A program made the position numbers and the translations under genes. A DNA stretch of 64,000 nucleotides from Serilophus lunatus (Eukaryota; Chordata; Aves; Passeriformes; Eurylaimidae), in NCBI GenBank assembly GCA_013399895.1, contig VXBA01011249.1, positions 893,252 through 957,251 of the forward strand, written 5' to 3'. The notes under the pieces were generated by a model. The model worked only from the letters and a program-made list of their open reading frames with translations, had not been told where the DNA came from and ran no database searches. Below are positions 41,401 through 53,400 of this stretch, piece by piece (position 1 is the first letter of the stretch; the number at the start of each line of letters is the position of its first letter).

Positions 41401-44400
41401 GTAGGCCAAATACCTGATTTTTCTCCTGGTTAACATTTCAGTAATCCTTCCTAACTTTTTGTTTAGTTTGATGTGGAATGTTAAAACTTAATAAAGTTCA
41501 GTAAAAACAATATCTGTAGGAGCTTTTTTCCCTAAAGAGCAAACTATGATGATTGAATGCATTTCAGGGAGAAAATACTTTGAGTAGGAAAGTGGCAATT
41601 TCAGAGTTATTCTTCTCTAAATTTCGTGCTTGAGGATAGAGAGACTTGTGGGAATGAGAAGACAAAAAAAATCAATCTACCTACTTGAATCTTATGTATA
41701 AAATATGGACTCTAAATCTTAGATTGATTTGATTTAATATGAAAATTGGCTCATTAGTATCTTTGTTTCTTTTTGGGAATTGGATACATTGTGTTGGGCA
41801 TAAGAAAGATTTATCAGAATTGCTAGTAAATGTTATTCTTGCTAGATAACTAAAGGTGTTGATGGTAGTGGAGGTACTGCTACTACCTTGCTTTCAGAGC
41901 ATCTTCCCTTCCAGTCAAGGTGAAAGGAAGATATGGTAAAGTCCTCTGAACTTGTCTGGCAAAACTAACTTGGGCCTTGGGCAAACATTCTTGGTGACGT
42001 GGCACTTGTCACTACTATATATATATATATATAGTATTTGAGGTAGGCCAGATGATTAATTGCATTGTATGAAAAGTGTTCTCATTATTTGCAGTGTTCT
42101 TAAAAATCTGAGTCAATGCAAAAAAACTTTCTGATTTCACAACAGGAAAAGAGAGAACATAGTTAATGGTAACTAAATTACTCTTCTGCAACAATATGTT
42201 ACATTTGCCTCTCATTTATTTATTTATTTCTAATGTTAAAAACAGTATTAATTTAAGGAAATGGTCATTTCTTGGGATATTTGCAAGTTGGTAGTCCTAA
42301 CAGTTTCAATGCTAGTTGATTAAATGTAGTAAACCTCAGGTGAAAAGCTGAGTAGTTTGACCTCCCATGAAATGCAGTCTGTAAGATCTATTTGAAATGC
42401 TGTTTAAGATAGAGTATTTTTTTTTTCAGGTAAAGCATCAAATCTCTTTCTTACATTGCTCCAGTGATTTTTTTACATTGCTCCAGTGATTTGTTACAAA
42501 CTGATGCTTTGTTTCCTGTCTAAATGTTTTCAGTTTCAACTTCCAACCTTTACCACTTTTCATCCTCTAAATTTCAACAGGTAGAGGTTTCATCTCAGAA
42601 ATCACAACTATTAATAACTTTCTTTCTACATCCTTTCTTCTCTCTTGGTACTTAAAAGCTGATAGGTCAGTGTGGATTGAAGCTTTGACTTGTTCTGTTG
42701 CTTTTAGAGAGCAACATTAGCCATAGTTGTAATGTAAAAAAATATAGCTTATACTGAAATGGCATTGTATGATTATTTTTTTTAGAAGGCAGTATATCAT
42801 TTGCTTTAGTAAATAAAGGAGGAAAGCAGTTGTTAAATTGCATTCCTTACGACTCCCATGCCAGTACTAAAGGTATGCTAAAATTTAATTAATGTGTATA
42901 TAGTCACTTCTCACTGACATTGTCATCAGGGCTTAATACAGGTTCCTACAAATGCCTCTACGTTTTGGCAGTGCTTCGGGGCTACTTTCCTCATTTCTTG
43001 TCCTTTATTGTGTTCTTCTCTTTTGCTTCTGCTAGGTAGGCAGTGAGATTTACCCATTCTTTTTGTACAATGGAACCAGTTTGTTAGGATTCTCTGTGGA
43101 ATGTGTGTTACCTGCTGACTGGCAGTTTCACATGCTTTTTCAGGCTGAAATGTTGTTTGGTATAATATAAAAAGGAGAGAGACAGCTGTGGAAAGCCTAT
43201 AGCCCACTGTAAAGCATAGAGAGAGTTCACCATTGAGACCTTCTCTGCAAGCAGAGCAGACTGTGTGTTTTTGCTATGGGCCTGTTGAAAGTAGAGCAGT
43301 GTTGCCAAGTCTGGGCATTGGGGAAAGCTGCAACTGTACCAACTGTATCAATGGAATTCCTTTCTGTAGCTCCAGACACAACTAGGCACCTGTGGACAGC
43401 AAAAAAAAAAAAAAAAAAAAATAAAAAGAGAAGCAAAAAAGACTATTTTGGAGATACACAGAAAAGGGCTTTCATATTACATGGGAATTAATTAGTGATG
43501 GCATGGACTGCTTAGAAGTCTGCTTGTCATACGTTACTCCTTAACGGTGCAGTTTTTATAAATGAGAGTCTTATAAATGGATGACACAAAGGCAACTTTC
43601 TGAAATGGAAAAGAACAGCAGTTTGCACAAGGAGGCTTACTCAGACTACAGGACCAGTAAAGCTGTTTAACCCTGTAACTGGTTCAGGCAAGAGACTTAG
43701 AGCAAAGTTGTCTGATGATACTGTTCTCAAGCTGGGAAATATTTTCCTGGATTATAAGCCTTGCAAAGATTGACTGTCAGAAAATAGGAGCATAGCAGAG
43801 AGGAGAATTGGATGTTTTAGGAGAAATGAAGGACCATTTCAACTCCTCTCTCTTTTTTTCCAAATGAACAGATGTCTGAGTGCAGGGAAATACTGTTTTT
43901 TCGTGGTCTTTTATGTGCAAACAAACCGTAGACATCTGAACTCTGTGTTTCTTGTGTCATTGCTGAAAACAAATGCTATCTTATTTGTATAAAATATGGC
44001 AATAACTAAAGCTTCTAAACATTTTTGAAGTCACTAAGACTACGTGCAAGATGGTTTGAGTATGAAGACAGTAATGATTTGGTAAATTCACAGACTATCA
44101 TGGCAGTAGTGTAGCTGTCCTGCTACTGTGATGTTCCTGAGCCACAGTTTTAATAGCATTTAATGAAAGTAGGTGTTTAGTTATTCCTAACACTTGGTGA
44201 ACTTCACTGTTCCTTATACTGCTTATAAAATACCAGCCTCAGGCTGGACAGAGCTCACAGGAAGTACTGAGTTACATGACTGATGAGGAAGTCATCGTGT
44301 GCAATTACATTCATTTATTTTCTACTTAATTCTGCAATGAGGGTTAGCTAAAATGTCGTACATCTTTATGTAGATTTAATTTATGTAAATTTGAATTCTT

Positions 44401-47400
44401 GTTTTTTGCAATTTTATTGCCATATGTGAGTTTTACTGCAAAGGACAGTATAGTATCATTTCAAACTAATAATCAAAATGAAGAACTTTGTTTTTCATGG
44501 CTTTCATCTTACACATTTCTACACTTGTTTTGGAAGATCTTGTGAAATCTCAAAATGGAAATAGTTTAAAGATGGATTATGTGCAGTTTTATGGAATTTT
44601 ATGCTTTAATATAATATTTTAATGTGGTAATTTTTCAACTAGAAACGTCTGAAAGCCGCTGAAGCAGAAAGTAAATTGAAACAAGTGTACATCCCCACCT
44701 AGTGAGTATAACAACAAAGTCATTTTTTTTAATACTAAATAAGTACGTGCATGATATTTTCCTAGTCGCCTTTAGAAAACTTACTTTGTTATTTACAGAG
44801 ATATAATGCTAGAAAATCTTGTTTTAATTGAAACCTTCATACTTAAATGAGCTGTTTGCATTTGACCTGCAAAACTGCCTGTCTGGCATGCTAAGAAGTT
44901 TTACAAAAGGTGATCAGGTGTTACCTGTGGACCACTCATAAGTGAGAAGGGCCTTATATAAAAAGCAGTTTTTCCAGAATAAGCGCTCCCAAGTCCCTGT
45001 AGCATATTTGTGTAAATGTAATATTTCAAAATAGCAGTTGTTGATGTATTTACATAAAACAAAATAAAATCAGATAATTTGCCATTGCAGTTTTATCTTG
45101 CTGACAAAGTCTGTTCTTCAGCTGGAGACAAGAGATGTTCTGGCTGTACATTAAAGATAGCACACAGCCTTAAATCTTTTAGGTTTGAAAAGTCTAATTA
45201 ATGCAATCTTGTTTTATTCTGAGGGGTTTTAATCTGGATTTGAGATTTAAACTCAATGCTATGTCTGCTTTTGTTAACATGTAGTTTACAGAAACAAGAT
45301 ATAATCCCTCCTTCATATTCATAATTTCCTCAAGATTATAAGCGAAAGGATTTCAGTTAACAATTTTTAAGCTTTCTGTGGATATATTCAATATATGTGT
45401 GTGAAGCTCCTATGTGTGAAGTGCCTATATGTTTGTATGACAGAAGACTGGAATACCAAAGGACGTACTTTGCTGGGCTTTTTGATGACTTGTATGTATT
45501 GCATACAATATAGATTAATTTTTGTATTTCATACAGACTTCTGTCTTTCAAAAAGATGTAAAAATGCAAACAGCAGACTTTTAAATTCATTATTTATTCT
45601 TGTGCCTGAAGAAATTCTGTGAGTTTGGAGCTCACATCTCTAAGAAGTGACACTTCAAAAAAAAGCTGAAAACTCTTGAGTGTTCCATAACTTCTTAGAG
45701 AAGGGTCTACTTTCTGAAAACCGTAAGGTGCTCAATCTTTACATAAGACATTTTAAATTTATTATCCTTTGTCTGTGTGGACAATTCAGAATTTTCACCA
45801 GTGTAATCACTGTAGGGACTAGCTGTATGGATTCCAAAACATGTTTTAAAGTGTTGGATTTTTGAGTTTTATCTCAACTACCTGTCTTTTGCCTCCATTT
45901 CAAGACAAAGTCCCTGGTCGACAGTAAAAGCATGGTAGGACTTCTTGTGTCTTTGATAACTGTGCAATCTGGGCTGGTCATAGGCAAGTGGATCACTAAC
46001 AATCTATTTCAAACTTATTTATTGTATTTGAAATATGGGAAGAATTGATTCTCAGAGCTGAATACCTTTTGAACTTGATCATAAAGTATTTCCTGTGAAA
46101 GCAAGGTTCTGTCCTCAATACCAGGGTCCCTTTCAATTCATGGCTTTTCTGGAAGGTAACTAAGCAACAGATCATAATATGGGAGACTTAATTGTCTCTC
46201 AATCCCTTCTCTTGTATCTTGAGCCCAAGGTACTTAAGAAAGAGTATGTGGAATTGTAAAAATGTCTTTTGCTTAATATAGTGAAAAAGAATGTGGGAGA
46301 CGGACTTTTGGCATTTGAAATAGAAACTTGATGCAGCAAAAGTTGGTTCAATTAATCATTTTAACTAATCTCGAATATATATTTTTTACTACCTAAAGTA
46401 TCAATTAATCATCTTAGGAACCAATGTATCCAGCCTTGCATTGTATTGAGGGTAACTAACAAAGTTGAAGCTTTGGAAATATTATACTTAACCTAGTGAT
46501 GGGTATATTAATTATCTCTGAATTAACTGACCTGTAAAGTTCTTCTTCTCTGAAGTATTAGTAGTTGCAATAATTACAAGAATAATGTAGTAATATTTAA
46601 AAAGCCAAACAATAATATCTAAAACCAGATATTGAGCCTTCTCAGAAAGTAGTTTTATATGGTTTATATGGGAAGCTTCGTCAGTATTATAAGACATTCA
46701 CATTTACTGCAGTTGGTGGGAAGGCGTGTATTTCTACTTGAGACAGAAAGCTGCCTGACCCTTTCCTAGAATGGACAACCTTGTAGTATTATAGGCAGTG
46801 TTACTACTCTTATACTTTGTCCAGAGTCCATCCTCCACTTGTAAAGTCTTACCTATTGACTAGAACCACTTTCTTAATTGTGTGTTGGGTCAGACTTTTG
46901 TTAATGCTTTGACCCTGAGACCTGGTCTTTTACCAAGTAGCTTAGACCACGTGAGCACGCTAAAGATCTGTCAATAGGAGTATCAGAGCAACTCTTACAT
47001 AGCAAGTCCTTTACAATGCTGAAAATCCTAGAGGAGTACAAAAATGTTTTCTTGTTTAGAGCAGATTTTATATGTGTTGTCAACATGTGTTAGAATTCCA
47101 GAATTATATTGCTTGTTTTCATGTTGACTAATCAGTTAGTAAAATCACTTTTTTTTTTTAATTTTATTCAAAGTAATAAACCAAATCCCAATCAAATATC
47201 CAGCAACAATGGGAAACCTGCTACAGTCAATGGAGCAATGGGAGCATCTTACCAAGCACAGGCCTCAGTAATAGGTCGGGCTTGCGAAAGCTGCTACAGT
47301 AAGTAAATATTTTTTTTAATAATTCAAGAGTTTGGGTTAACTTTAATATGTTCTGTTTTTAAAAAACAAATGTATGTACTTCTGTTTGCATGCTATAGAG

Positions 47401-50400
47401 GATAATCTTCAATTGTGTGGCAGAATTTAATTTTTTTTTACCTTCAGAATGCTAGATTGAAATTTATTTTTAGTTTTTCTTTAAGGATGAAGGGGTTTTG
47501 AGCTGGGTTTGTGGTTTTGGGGTTTTTTTGGTTGGTTGGGTTTGGGCTGTTTTTCCTCCTTCTGTTTTAGGGGGGCAGATGGAGGATGTGGTGGATTTGT
47601 TTTTTTTCTAGTATTTTGTGTGTTTCTGGTAATTCTTATTGTTCTTCTTTAAATGGAAGCCTTCAACAGAGGTTTTGTAAGAACAGATATAATAAAATTG
47701 AGAAATGCAAAGTATTGAGAAGGCCTGCTGTATGAGAGTTCCTTGCTTACTATTTCTATGACTGCCTGTCTCTTAAAACAGCAATTAAATTAAGAACATA
47801 TTTTGTATATATAATGTTCCAGTCACATACTTGGTTGTTTTTGAAGTCACGTTTTTTAAAGAATAGTTTTCTTGTGAAAGATTACAAAAAGAGAAGAAAA
47901 AAGGTTGAATTAGTGTTTTCTTCTGGGTCTTCACATGCACAAGATAAAAATGCATATGCATATTCAAGGTCAATAGAGGATATACTTGTCCTTCTTGAAT
48001 GTGTATCTTGATTTATAGGTATTCGCGTTACATGACTTGAGCAAAAAAACACCCCAGAGCTCAAGAAATTCCAGTACATTACAAGCAACTTAATAAACTT
48101 GTTTTCCAGGGTAATATTAGAAATAGTGGGGAGTTATTTTGGTAGTCCCCTGGAAGAAAATCTCTTCTTGGCAATACAAAGTCCCTTGGTTTGAAATTAA
48201 TTACAGAAGCATTTCCGGGATTTCCATTTGGAGCTGACTTCTGTGGTGCTTTTGTAAAAAAAAAAAAAAAAAANNNNNNNNNNNNNNNNNNNNNNNNNNN
48301 NNNNNNNNNNNNNNNNNNNNNAAAAAAAAGGCAACTAACAGTTCAATCTCTTACTCTCCATATCAAATGTATTAAACATTTATCCATACTGTCCTCTTGT
48401 ATTCTGGCCACATATAGCCATCTATTACAGAATTTGGGTTTATTGTAGTGAATGTAGCATACACTCTAGTTCACCTATGCTGTTTTCTCCTCCTTAGCTC
48501 CACAGTCTCACCAATGGTATTCTTGGGGCCCTCCTAATATGCAGTGTAGGTTGTGTGCATCTTGCTGGATCTACTGGAAGAAATATGGTGGCCTGAAAAT
48601 GCCCACACAGACAGATGAAGATAAACTGTCTTCCAGCCAACCTACAGAGGTAGGATTGTGCAGATAGACTTTCCTAAAATGAAATATTGTGCTGTCACAA
48701 AACTGCTGTGATATGAATATTTATTAGAATGGGGGGGTTTGTATGTATTCAACTTTGGTATTAAAAATTCACTTTGTTAGTCCTTTTCCTGTGTTAAGTA
48801 GAACTGCAAAGTTTGCAAGCCCTGCCTTGTCTTTATTTGACTAAGCCTTAGGGAAACAAATATTTGCTTCATGTATTTTTGGTGGACAAATGTAATTTTG
48901 TCAATCAAATCGTGTGTTATCTATGAAATATTAAATTGAATATACAACATTTCATCTAGGATGTCATTATATATCCATTCTGAATAGGATACTCTGTGTT
49001 TACAACTTCCTACATAGGCCCCAGGTTTTTATACAAATATTACAAAAAATATTACAAATATTTTTATACAAATATTACTTGATAAACCTTGAGGGTTTAT
49101 CCAAATTGTGGATATTTTAATACTGTAATGCAGATGAATGTGTTATGATTTTTTTATTTCTTTTCATAGGAATCGCATGTTAGAACTCACATGTCCCGGC
49201 AGGCCACCCAGGGAACTCCAGTTCGTAACACTGGAAGCCCAAAATCGGCAGTGAAAACACGTCAAGCTTTCTTTCTTCACACGACGTGTTGGACAAAACT
49301 GGCCCGTCAGGTCTGCAAAAATACCCTCCGGCTGCGGCAGGCAGCAAGACGTCCCTTTGTCCCTATTAACTGTGCTGCCATTAAGGCAGAATGTAAGATG
49401 TTTTTTTAATTCTTAGTTCTGTGTGCTGTGCTTTCCACCCATTTTTGTCTTTTAATTTTATTTTCTTTTTCAATAAACATTTCTTGTCTATACACCTTTG
49501 CTTTTCATTTTTTTTTTTCATTTGTCCAGCATATCACCAACACATTGGATTTCTGGCTGCCTTGAACAGACCTTGGGCTGGGAAACATTTAAAATTAATT
49601 AAAAGGGGGATAACTATTACCTCATTCACTTAAAAAAATTGCCATTAACAGAAGTGGGGACAGGCATGGGAAATCAATGCCATGACATAAAAAAACATGC
49701 TTTCTACTAGTCAGTGTGAAAGAAGTTTGCTTTGTTCATTTATTCTTTTGCCTGAGTAGAAAGTATAGATCTGTACATACACCTTTTCTCAGTGGGTTTA
49801 TCAAAGAATCAGGAGCTGGGAATTAGCACCATGCTCTAACCAACTGAGTTAATAACACCAAGGTTGGGGGTTCGATAGCTGTATTGGCCGTTCATTTAAG
49901 AGTTGGGCTCAATGATCCTCGGGGTCCCTTCCAACTCGGAATATTCTGTGAACTCTGAAGAATTTAAATGTGGTGTGTAATACAGCCCTTGTCACTGCGA
50001 TGATCAAATGGTGGTGATAGCCATGTTTATTATTAAATTGTAGTTGCATCATTTTGGTTTTGCCAGTTCTAGTTTTAAATTTTAGTTTTAAATAAAATTC
50101 TGTGTTATACTTGTTCATATAGGCAAAATATGAAGAACTGATGAATTTGCTAGTAGTATGACGAAAGGTAATGAGTGATTGTAGATGTCAAAATAAAGTC
50201 TCTTCACTTGCATACGTGTTAAGTTCTGCTGCAAAGTCACTGAGTATTTCAACAGCTTTTGTATCTCCACTAAACATTTTGCTTTACTGTTCGTGCTGGC
50301 TCATCATACTATCGATTGTATTAGAATTGAAGAGACCATTTTGGAATATTAGATATCAGTTTTATAAGGCTAAATGTTTTCCCAACATATTTAGCTGAGA

Positions 50401-53400
50401 TGATGATGATGATGTCACTGTTGATTATAAGAAGTTTACTCCATGGAGGCCTAAAATCTGATTTTGAGTGATTATTTTCCTTTTATGTAGTTTAACATCA
50501 GCTATTATTCACATGCATACTCTTCACCTACTTTTACATGCATCCAAAATTCGGTGCATTTTTCAATTCATTGTTCTTGTCTAATTTTTAGTTGTTCTTT
50601 TGGCCGTTTCTTCTTTAAATCTGTGTTAAGTCAGGGACAATTTTCAGCTTTAAGGAAACCGTGTGTCTACTGTGTGAGTGAGTTGTACTTCATGGAGGAA
50701 CTGTGTCTAAAGATGGACTAGGATTACATCTAATCCTTAATCCAAAATAAGATTTACTTTCTGTGAGGAAAGCGTCATACCTTTTAATTTATCTTTTTTC
50801 TTAATCATGGAGGAAAACTTAGAAGTTCACTTGAACCTTGAATATTTTTGTCCATATCCCTATCTTACTTACTATAGTAAGAAAATTCAAAAGAAAAAGA
50901 AACCTTTGGTTAAGGAAGAAAAAAATTTCATCCAGTGGTTGATTGTCGTATTAGAACAAATGTTGCATACACAGTTCAACTTTTAAAGAGAGGAGTGAAA
51001 TGCTGAGCTCTTCAGCAGGAAACAGTCATTCTTGTATCAGACTGGCAGTGCTGGAAGTTCATCCTCTTTTTTCTTTTTTTGAGAAAGTGAAACATCAAAG
51101 AAAAGATTGTTTTGTTCTTATAGTCACTCTTTCATTATTCTTTTTGCTTAAGCTAAATTTTGAACCTTGCAATTTTGTCTTTTTGAATTCTGATGCTTCC
51201 TGATTAGACCTAACATAGATTGAAGAAAAAAAAGTCACACTTGTCAGTGCTTTTTGAACACATTAAAATAATTTTCTTACGATGGAAGGCAGATTATATT
51301 TCAATTAATTTAACTCACCTTTCTCTGTACTCACAAACACACATATATTCTGTTTCTAGCAGTCTCTCTCTGCAATAATTGCAATGCTCTTACTTGCATT
51401 GTCATTTTCTTGCTCTAGTAAAGCTTTATAAGTAAATAAAAAAATCGTGTTGTACTTTTATTCCAGTACTTATATCTGTGCCTTGTGCTCAGTGCTCTCT
51501 GTAGATTTTAATGTTAGAATAGATTTTAATGTTAGAACTAAATAGTTTCTCTTTTCCCAAGAATGGCCTGAATCCTTTTTTAAGCTTATCTTGAAGCAAA
51601 TAGTTTAAATTTAAATTTGTAAATGAGATACTAACTTAACAGAAATTATTTCCTATGCTGAATCCACTGAGTAATTACAATATTGAATGAATGTCTGTAT
51701 GGCTGTTAGAAAACTTATAGTCATTCTTAGATAATCACCTGGACAGTGTAGCAGGTCGCCTGTGATGTGATGTGGATGGTTAGGATGTCCAAGAACTGAT
51801 GTGGAATTTGTTTTCCAAATTGGTGTGCCTGCTTAGATGGCATGTCAGACGCACCTGACGCTTTGTGTGTGCCAAACCAGTTCTTCAAACTGTAACTGCA
51901 TTTCACGCTTTTATTGCATTAGGCACCATAACAACACACAAAACCCATAAAATCTGAAGACAGAAGGATTGGTAAGTTGCTTAGCCCAGCAGGATTGGTA
52001 GGTTGCTTAGCCCAGCAGTGTAGCAAGTTTTATGCCCTCTTAGTCATGTACAATTTGTTGAAGTGCCAGGCTGTAAATATAACTAATTCCCAGTCCTGAG
52101 AAAGACTGAACAAGTGTATCAGGGCTTACTCATAAGTTGATTTTTGAATGCCACCTGAACACAAATGCAGGTACTTCTGTTGTCTTGGAGGAGCATGGAA
52201 GCTTCTGAGAAAGCTAACCTCAGACCCAGCCATCTTTTAGGTGAAACCAAAGCACTTTCTATTATTTTAATTCTACCCACATAATCTGTCTCAGCCTATT
52301 GTATCCACTGGCAGAAAATAAGATTCTATTCTGTGTTCTTTATTCTTTCAGTTAGTGAAGAGAATTAGATTTTTCTCATTAATGAATCCTATAGCACGAC
52401 CCCTGCTCAGATGTCAGCAGGAGGTAGTGGAGATGATGCATTTACATCCCAGATCAATCTAGGGATGGCCATCAGGAGGCTGAGAAGGCACGGCACCTCC
52501 TGTGAGGAGCACAACCCATCACAGAAACCTCAAACTTTGTTCTGCCTGAACATAGTAAGACTCATTGTAGTTGTTGATAATAAACTTCTCTGATGGATTT
52601 TCAGGAATAATTAGAATTGCTGAACGGTTTTGGTAAGAGGAAGTTCTCATGCTCTAAATCTTACGCACTACCTCCCCTTAGTTTGAATATAGTGAATGTT
52701 TTAGAAAGTTAAGCAAAATCATCTTGTCTGTGGAAGGTCTCTTAATTAGAGGAAAGCAAAGTGGGCATTCTTTTTGACAGTCACTGAGAAGATTGGATCT
52801 GTTTCCAGTTTGCAAGCAGGTTGATAGATGCCTGGCAGTGAGCCATGCATCTGTGGACATTGCTACTTCAGCACAGGGAGATTTTGATGGATTATTTTTT
52901 CCATTCCTTGGGTATAACTTTATCAGTATATGTATTAATTATAGTAATTCAAATCTGCATAACTACATGCTGTCTATGTAGACATGATTGTCAAAATATT
53001 TCTGGTGGATGGTAATATCTGTATAATATATATATAGTTATCTGGAAATGGATACACTATTATGATGAAAAATTACCATACCTTTAAATCTTCAGATTTA
53101 TTAACAAGTTTGGTACACAGTACTTGCTTGTTATGATCAAATTTGATGAAACACAGACAAGTCAAAGTTAAGTAGAATATGGAAAATGCTACTGATATAT
53201 CTTTGAGTTTATATTTTACAGACATAAAACTACTCTTTCATCTGAAGTGAGTAACATTTATGGATATTGTTTCACAGGCTTTGTTTTTTCACTCTTGATT
53301 TTGATAGCTATGGAAGACCTCTTAGCTGCATCTAGGATGGAAATATTATTATTTGTTGTTATCTTTTAATACAATTTGTGCCAGATTTTAGTAGCCAGAA

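Larger units (their letters stand above)
39854..44642 (+). other. MTA3 intron between exons F and G (4.8 kb)
   Basis: GT-AG. It contains a (TA)9 microsatellite (42016-42033), a 22-bp tandem duplication (42451-42494) and an A21 tract (43401-43421) that ends a less AT-rich segment at about 42930-43421. Nothing else stands out. Confidence 0.8.
47299..48497 (+). other. MTA3 intron between exons H and I (1.2 kb)
   Basis: GT-AG. It contains a G-run cluster at 47492-47546 and the assembly gap at 48274-48321 inside an A tract. The intron splits the zinc finger between its two cysteine pairs. Confidence 0.85.

Noticed and set aside
42016..42033. Regulatory palindrome at the (TA)9 tract
   Set aside because: A simple dinucleotide repeat is automatically self-complementary.
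48191..48448. Open frame crossing the N gap
   Set aside because: Depends on unknown bases and a poly(A) tract translated as lysines.
49822..49895. A tRNA-Ile gene
   Set aside because: Only the 3' half is in direct order, the 5' half is inverted, the acceptor stem cannot form and a CR1 tail follows; it is a SINE.
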